Origin: Chiua virens
Lineage: Eukaryota > Basidiomycota > Agaricomycetes > Boletales > Boletaceae
Length of the DNA: 64,000 nt
Reading direction: 5' to 3'
Assembly: GCA_019787685.1 (NCBI GenBank)
Contig: JAHNUO010000005.1
Coordinates: 434,001 to 498,000 of the forward strand
The position numbers and the translations under genes are program-made. A model generated the notes under the pieces. The model ran no database searches and was not told the origin of the DNA. It saw only the letters and a list, made by a program, of their open reading frames with translations. Of this stretch, positions 59,130 through 64,000 are shown in pieces (within the stretch, counting starts at the first letter, position 1; each line of letters opens with the position of its first letter).

Positions 59130-59908
59130 ATGGCAACTGAGCCTCACGTTGTCTTGTGGGGCGTGCCAAAGAAGCCCGATGATCCGAGCCCTTCTGGGTT
59201 CTGTCAGAAATTGGAGAATTTCCTCAGATACAGCAAGATCTCATATGAGCTCCGAGACACGTATCCATTCAGGGCGCCCAAAGGCAAGGTTCCCTATGCT
59301 GACATCACCCACGGCGGCAAGACAGTCACAATTCCCGATTCACACTTCATCATTCAGTACCTGGTCGAAAATGATCTCATCAAAGATCCTGATGAACTCG
59401 CTGGCCTTACGGCAGCTCAGAGGGGCGAGTCGAGAGCATTCGAAGCGTACATCGAGGAAGTGTTGTACCCAGCCGTTGTATACGACCGTTGGTACATCGA
59501 GGAAAACTATGCCGTTACGGAGGAAGAAATCTTCAAAGGCATATCGTGGCCCATGCCGGCCGCTCCTGGCGTGGTTCATAAAGCGGAGGACTACCGGAGT
59601 GTTGTACTCCGCCGGAATGGGGCGACATTCGCCAGGAGGAGGTGCATCGTTTGCAAAAGGAAGCGTTCGACGCACTCGAGGTCAAGTATGCCGAGCACAA
59701 GTACTTTTCACGGCGGAGAGCGTCCATCTCACATTGACCTGACGGTGCACGCTTTTCTCGCCAACATGCTGTCGACGGCTGGGAATCCGTACATTGTGGG
59801 CTTGATTATGAGAGCACTGCGCTCAAGGCGTTTGTCGGTGAGATGACGAGTTTGCTGTTCCCCGGGTTTGATGGTTTGTTGGCAAAGGTCCAATCTGATT
59901 CTGATTGA
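59130..59908 (+). CDS. GST-fold protein of the FAX (failed axon connections) type
   Basis: Starts MATEPHVVLWGVPKK with a thioredoxin-like N-domain (CQKLENFLRYSKISYELRD, GKVPYADITHGGKTVTIPDS). The helical C-domain follows: EAYIEEVLYPAVVYDRWY, ISWPMPAA, then YSAGMGRHS, EEVHRLQKEAFDALEVKY, HGGERPSHIDLTVHAFLANM and ALKAFVGEMTSLLFPGFDG, ending at 59908. GMGRHS and the Asp in RPSHID fit fungal FAX-like glutathione transferases; substrate unknown. Four small indels are needed: extra bases near 59565, 59632 and in TTTT 59705-59708, and one missing base near 59812. No introns are apparent. It is either a decayed copy or error-rich sequence. Confidence 0.83.
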
Positions 59909-60369
59909 CGAGTTTGGCAATTATTTTTGTAAATATTTTTGTTATATATAACGAGTTGATATCTCGTTGCAACGCCGGGTCGGCTAACCGTTCGCGTTTC
60001 TTTCTTCTCTACTTCCGTAACGGCCAAGTCGTCCGCAACGGTCTTTTCGTCGCAACTCACGACGTTGGCCACCGTCAGCATCGCCTGTATGCTCTTCTCC
60101 TTCTCTCAGACCTAGTGTGGGTCAATTATCAATTGTGAGTAAGCTTTCGAAGTCTACATCCTTCCGAACCCCTGGGGAACTGACGGAAGCGAATTACAAC
60201 CACGCAAAATCCGACTCCCAGAACCATCGGCACTTGTTTCGCCTGTTCTCAACCCTCAAGGGTCATCCTTGTCGTTCCGATCCCTTCTGCGAGGGGAAAC
60301 CTCTGCGCTTCAATCCTTTGTGCTCAGTCATTCCACCTTCCACTCCTTCTGCTTCTCGCACCGCGTTTC

Positions 60370-61620
60370 ATGACGTCCCACAATCACAGAATACTGCGGA
60401 AGCGCGATGGCTATCTCTCAGGCTCTGTCGTTGAAAGCGTCCCTACTCCAACTGCCTCTGCACTCGCTCAAAACTCGGCAGCAGCCGTCGATTCCAATTC
60501 AACACCATCAGGCATACCCCTCGTGGGTTCTCTGTAGCCCAGAATGCACCCACTTCCGCAACATCATCTTCTCCCACCACCAGTGCGACTTCCTCCACTG
60601 CATCCGCCGGCCAAATTTCACTTGGAGCAGTGATTGGAGCCTGTGTTCGCTGCTCTCGTCGCCCTTATTCTCGCCCTCCTGCTTGCCTTCCACTGTTCTA
60701 GGCGTCACAAAAGATCCAAAGCATACTTCAAGTCCCGTAATGCCACGAACAATACGTCGCGGAGGCGTTCTCACCTGGAGCCGTGGAAACGGATGGATGA
60801 CAAAGGGAATCATTTGGGAGGGCAGGAGCGACCCATGCAGCAGCGCCCTCCATCCGGGCCACTCGGCGCTATGTTCCACCGCACAGTCAGCAATACGTCA
60901 GGCGAGAAATCGTCGGAGGGGCACCATCGAGAAGAAGTTGGATCTATGCACCATTTCGTCAAGTACCACCCCGGCCTAGCTGTCGAGATGGCATCACAAA
61001 CCGCCACCGCAGGTGTGGACGATAAAGTCGCTAAGCCATCACCAGTTCTGCATCTCCTGGGTCATCGTACGGACATGACACCTCCCCTTTCTTGGGACAG
61101 AGACACCGTTGGTGGAGAGTCATACCTGTCAGCACAATCGGACCTGTCTAAATCTACCGCACCTCTCATGATGGCCACCGCAAAGTCGACGCCACCTGCC
61201 ATGACCTCTTCTCTACATCACTGGGAAAGTGCAGAGGTGCTCCACGCTAGTCAGATTGGCTCAGACTTCTCAGAGCCTAGAGAACCTCAGAATCCCTTCT
61301 CAGACAGCGCGAGCTCCGTCAAGAGTATTCCGAGAGGTCAAAATCCCTTCTTCAGTGGCCGAGATCACACCGTCAGGCGCACGCTACTCCCTAATCCACA
61401 CGAAAACCCCTTCGCTGATTCGAACGCTGCTCGTGATTCTGCCACTGCAATTCAATCCCTGATTGCTGCCCTGGAAGTCCCCATGGACCGAGATAGTAAC
61501 CACAGAATCGTCTCTGTTCAATCATCCGTCTACTCTCGTATGACCGGAGATGACGGCGACTCTGCTATCGACTTCACAGCCTTCCCTTACCCACCAACAT
61601 CCCAAACCAATACGCGTTAG
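60370..61620 (+). CDS. Single-pass membrane protein with Ser/Thr-rich ectodomain, about 415 aa
   Basis: Proposed start MTSHNHRILRKRDGYLSGSV. A Ser/Thr/Ala-rich stretch (TPTASALAQNSAAAVDSNST, TSSSPTTSATSSTASAG) is followed by the membrane span GAVIGACVAALVALILALLL, a basic stop (CSRRHKRSK) and a long disordered cytoplasmic tail with repeated NPF motifs (PQNPFSDS, GQNPFFS, HENPFADS). The plan matches fungal Mid2/Skg6-like sensors common in basidiomycetes; the exact role is unknown. One missing base near 60531 and one extra near 60646 interrupt the ectodomain and span; the tail from about 60650 to 61620 is open. NPF motifs may bind EH-domain endocytic proteins, an inference. An alternative reading without corrections starts at 60634, inside the span. 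Confidence 0.75.
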
Positions 61621-62625
61621 ATTTATCTGTCTTCAACAAATTGATTTTTCCGGTGGTATCAATACCCCTGTATGCATCTAACCTGTGCTTGATGCTTTGG
61701 TGTACGTATTTTTAATCATTATTTTTCTTCGTTCGACGCTGTTACTTTGATCTTCCTGGTATATGGCACGCCATGATCTGGTACTGGCCTACCTCTTCTC
61801 TTCCCTCTTCATTGTCACTCATTTCATGGCTTATAATGTTGCCCTTCATGCTTTGTTTTCATATGTGTGTGCACTACCTCGTCGATCACTGGATTGTCCC
61901 TGAAATTGATGCATGCTGTCTGTACCACGTTGTCCCAAGCCATGCATGATGATCGGAATACGAGCCCTTACGCTATGGAGTTCGTGCGTTTCTCGTAAAG
62001 GGCGTGAAGCGCCACACTATCCTCCATTTGGCATCATCTTTGATACGCTTATCATCCGCTGGCAGGATGTTGTGCAACTTTGAGTTTAATTTTTCCACAT
62101 CATCAGACCATTTGCGGCGTTGATATCACACAGATGCCCGGCAGCGTGAGACGCCCCGCCATACATCCTCAAGGTTCTTGTCGACATTGCCTATTGTGTC
62201 CAGTGTAGGTCAGTGTTTATTACGTTGAGGTACTAACCGTCATCGGTGGCGATCGTCCACAGGGCACAGGATCCGCTTGAACACGGGAAATTGCCAGCGC
62301 GTCACCCTTATATTCCGTCAGATTGTCAACCCATGTCGTTCCCAGTGTGTGTGTTACTGTTCATGTACTACGGCAGATGCAGAAAAGGATAAGTCGCGTT
62401 GCCGGCATGGCTGCTTGCTCGTGGGGTTGTTCACACAGACCCTTTTGCCTTGGTAACGGGCGCATAAGTATATGGGTAGGGGCCCCCTCCTTCTCTTCGT
62501 ATTCCGCGAACGCCTGGCGTCAACCCGCACGGTGGGTGTGCCGCTGGCTTTGTTTCACCCTTCTTCTCCTCGCCTGAAGTCGACCCCGATCAAGGGCCGC
62601 GACAAGGTAGTCCGGCTTGACAGCC
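61621..62625. other. No recognised gene
   Basis: AT-rich 3' flank then anonymous sequence. Short frames show no family resemblance. No repeats or LTR ends seen. Confidence 0.5.
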
Positions 62626-64000
62626 ATGCCCAAGAAATTGCGAGGTCTCCGGCGGACAATCGTCAGAGCCATCTCCGACCCCACATCCTTCAAGGCGGAG
62701 TTGTCACAGGTACCTGAACGTTCCTCCACCGACATCATCGTTGTCGACTGATGATCAGCGCTCCGAAGAAATCGAATGGGGAGCCCTCCATCGCGCGAGC
62801 GCATACGCTCCCTGAGCTCGTGGACCCCATGTTACTCGAGGAGAACGAGATGTGGGATGACTGTTTGGCTTCAAGATCTGATTGAGCAGAAGAAGTCGGC
62901 GATGCCACTCCGTCTGATCTGTACCGAGGACGGGAAACTATACGATCGGAATGCCATCGAAGCGCGCTTCAGGGCAGAACATGCGCTGTTTTTCGAACCG
63001 GCGGCAGTGTCGCCCGACGTGGACACGATACGGGCCGCTGTCGATAAGGCGTTTGCATATGCTATGTTATCGCATCGGTGGGAGATGGTGGAGCCGTTGT
63101 ACAAGGACTTGGATGGCACGGATGTGTTCTCTCTCGCAGAGTCACCTGGAACGAGGAAATTGCAGCAGTTTTATCGCCACGCACGCGAACGGGGGTTTCG
63201 CTGGGCATGGTCCGATACGTGTTGCATTGACAAGAGCAGCACGTCGGAGCTGCAAAAGTCGATCATCTCCATGTTCAAGTGGTATCGAAATTCGGATCTC
63301 ACGATCGTTTATCTCGGTGACGTGTCTGACAATTCGATCGAGGTAGTTGAGGAAGAGTATTTGGTTCTTGCGAGGATGGACGTTGCAGGAGCTTATTGCC
63401 CCGCGTCGGCTCTTGTTCTTCCAGTCGGACTGGACGTTCTTGGTCACGTCCGACGATCTTCCCATCGACAACTACAAAGAGTCTCCCACGTTCTGCAAGC
63501 TCATTTCCGAAATCACAGGCATTGACGATGCCGCACTCACCCACTTTGACCCTGCCTCACGCCAGCCCACCATTCGACAGCGCATGAGCTGGGCAGCGCG
63601 TCGCAAGACGACGGAGATCGAAGACATTGCGTATTGCCTCATGGGTGTCTTTGACGTCCACTTCCCCGTCATGTACGGCGAAGGCGACGGTGCATTTATC
63701 CGTCTCCAGATCGAAATCATGGCCAAGTCGGACGACCCGTCGCTCTTTGACTGGACCGGAAAGCCAGGGACAAACTCGTTCATCGCAGCGTCCCCAGCGT
63801 GTTTTGATCCATTCGCACCCCCGATCGTCGACCCCGTCCCCGCGACGATGATGGCTCGCCAAGACGCTGCACAAGGTACCGTTCGTAAAACAAGTCCAGC
63901 GGGGGATCGACTGTGTTAGCGTCGGTTTGTTCAACTTGCAAGAACGCGTGGGCGTCAACGCACAACACCCTGCCAACTACATGGCCGGGGCGAAAATCCA
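62626..64000 (+). CDS. HET-domain protein, 3' end outside the window
   Basis: Starts MPKKLRGLRRTIVRAISDP. After about 90 residues comes a heterokaryon-incompatibility domain: YAMLSHRWEMVEPLYKDL, GFRWAWSDTCCIDKSSTSEL, ISMFKWYRNSDLTIVYLGDV, RGWTLQELIAPRRLLFF, RMSWAARRKTTEIEDIAYCL and FPVMYGEGDGAFIRLQIEI. These are the classic HET blocks; such proteins trigger growth arrest or cell death when unlike hyphae fuse. About five extra bases break the frame (near 62750, 62817, 62870, 63350 and 63850); each removal restores the next block. No intron was needed. The reading continues open to the last base in one frame (NYMAGAKI). Confidence 0.88.

Noticed and set aside
59130..59846. Uncorrected 238-codon frame as the full GST-like protein
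   Set aside because: Family text in the C-domain jumps between three frames; the uncorrected frame loses GMGRHS and the helix EEVHRLQKEAFDALE.
60407..60979. 190-codon frame at the start of the membrane-protein gene
   Set aside because: It is a shifted frame of the Ser/Thr-rich ectodomain; the membrane span and tail lie in other frames.
1..64000. tRNA, rRNA or other structural RNA genes
   Set aside because: I looked for A/B box pairs and rRNA-like stretches and found none I could defend by eye; a covariance-model search would be decisive.

Overview
The window looks like nuclear DNA of a filamentous basidiomycete, most likely an agaricomycete. Genes carry many short introns (about 45-70 nt, GT-AG with a few GC-AG). 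The protein families fit: a fungal NACHT STAND protein, a HET-domain protein, a CYP63-like P450, AsaB-like oxidoreductases, a DUF6533-type membrane protein, an agaricomycete HNH nuclease, and a Copia LTR retrotransposon. No bacterial or organellar feature was seen.

Layout. (i) 0.9-10.7 kb, conserved housekeeping: a small Cys-rich protein, the end-joining factor XLF, an FHA/G-patch protein, B-type cyclin, and a two-dehydrogenase peroxisomal FOX2-like enzyme ending in SKL. (ii) 10.9-24.4 kb, a decayed block: relics of AsaB-like, kinase-like and FOX2 genes, a solo LTR, and a Copia element with 294-bp LTRs inserted into an 88-bp tandem repeat beside a broken GTPase gene. (iii) 25-37.4 kb: a family of AsaB-like copies (one intact), FOX2 relics beside two of them, a SAP-like nuclear protein and a DUF6533 gene with one in-frame TGA. 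(iv) 37.6-49.4 kb: proteasome subunit RPN6, a large NACHT-ankyrin-GTPase-zinc-finger gene, a secreted carboxylesterase and SDS22. (v) 49.8-64 kb: a P450 gene split by about 2.7 kb holding an HNH nuclease gene, then CCDC174, a metallo-beta-lactamase-fold hydrolase, MoaD-like molybdopterin synthase small subunit, a GST-like protein, a single-pass membrane protein and a HET-domain gene cut by the window end.

Three themes stand out. Many conserved genes carry single-base indels, nearly all +1, usually in 2-4 nt homopolymers; this looks like assembly error but could in places be real decay. The two Copia LTRs differ at six sites, all CpG versus TpG/CpA, and its coding lesions fit the same change. 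A FOX2 plus AsaB-like block appears to have been copied within the window and then decayed. Multi-exon gene models were built by hand from splice sites and expected protein family motifs; exon edges may be off by a base or two.
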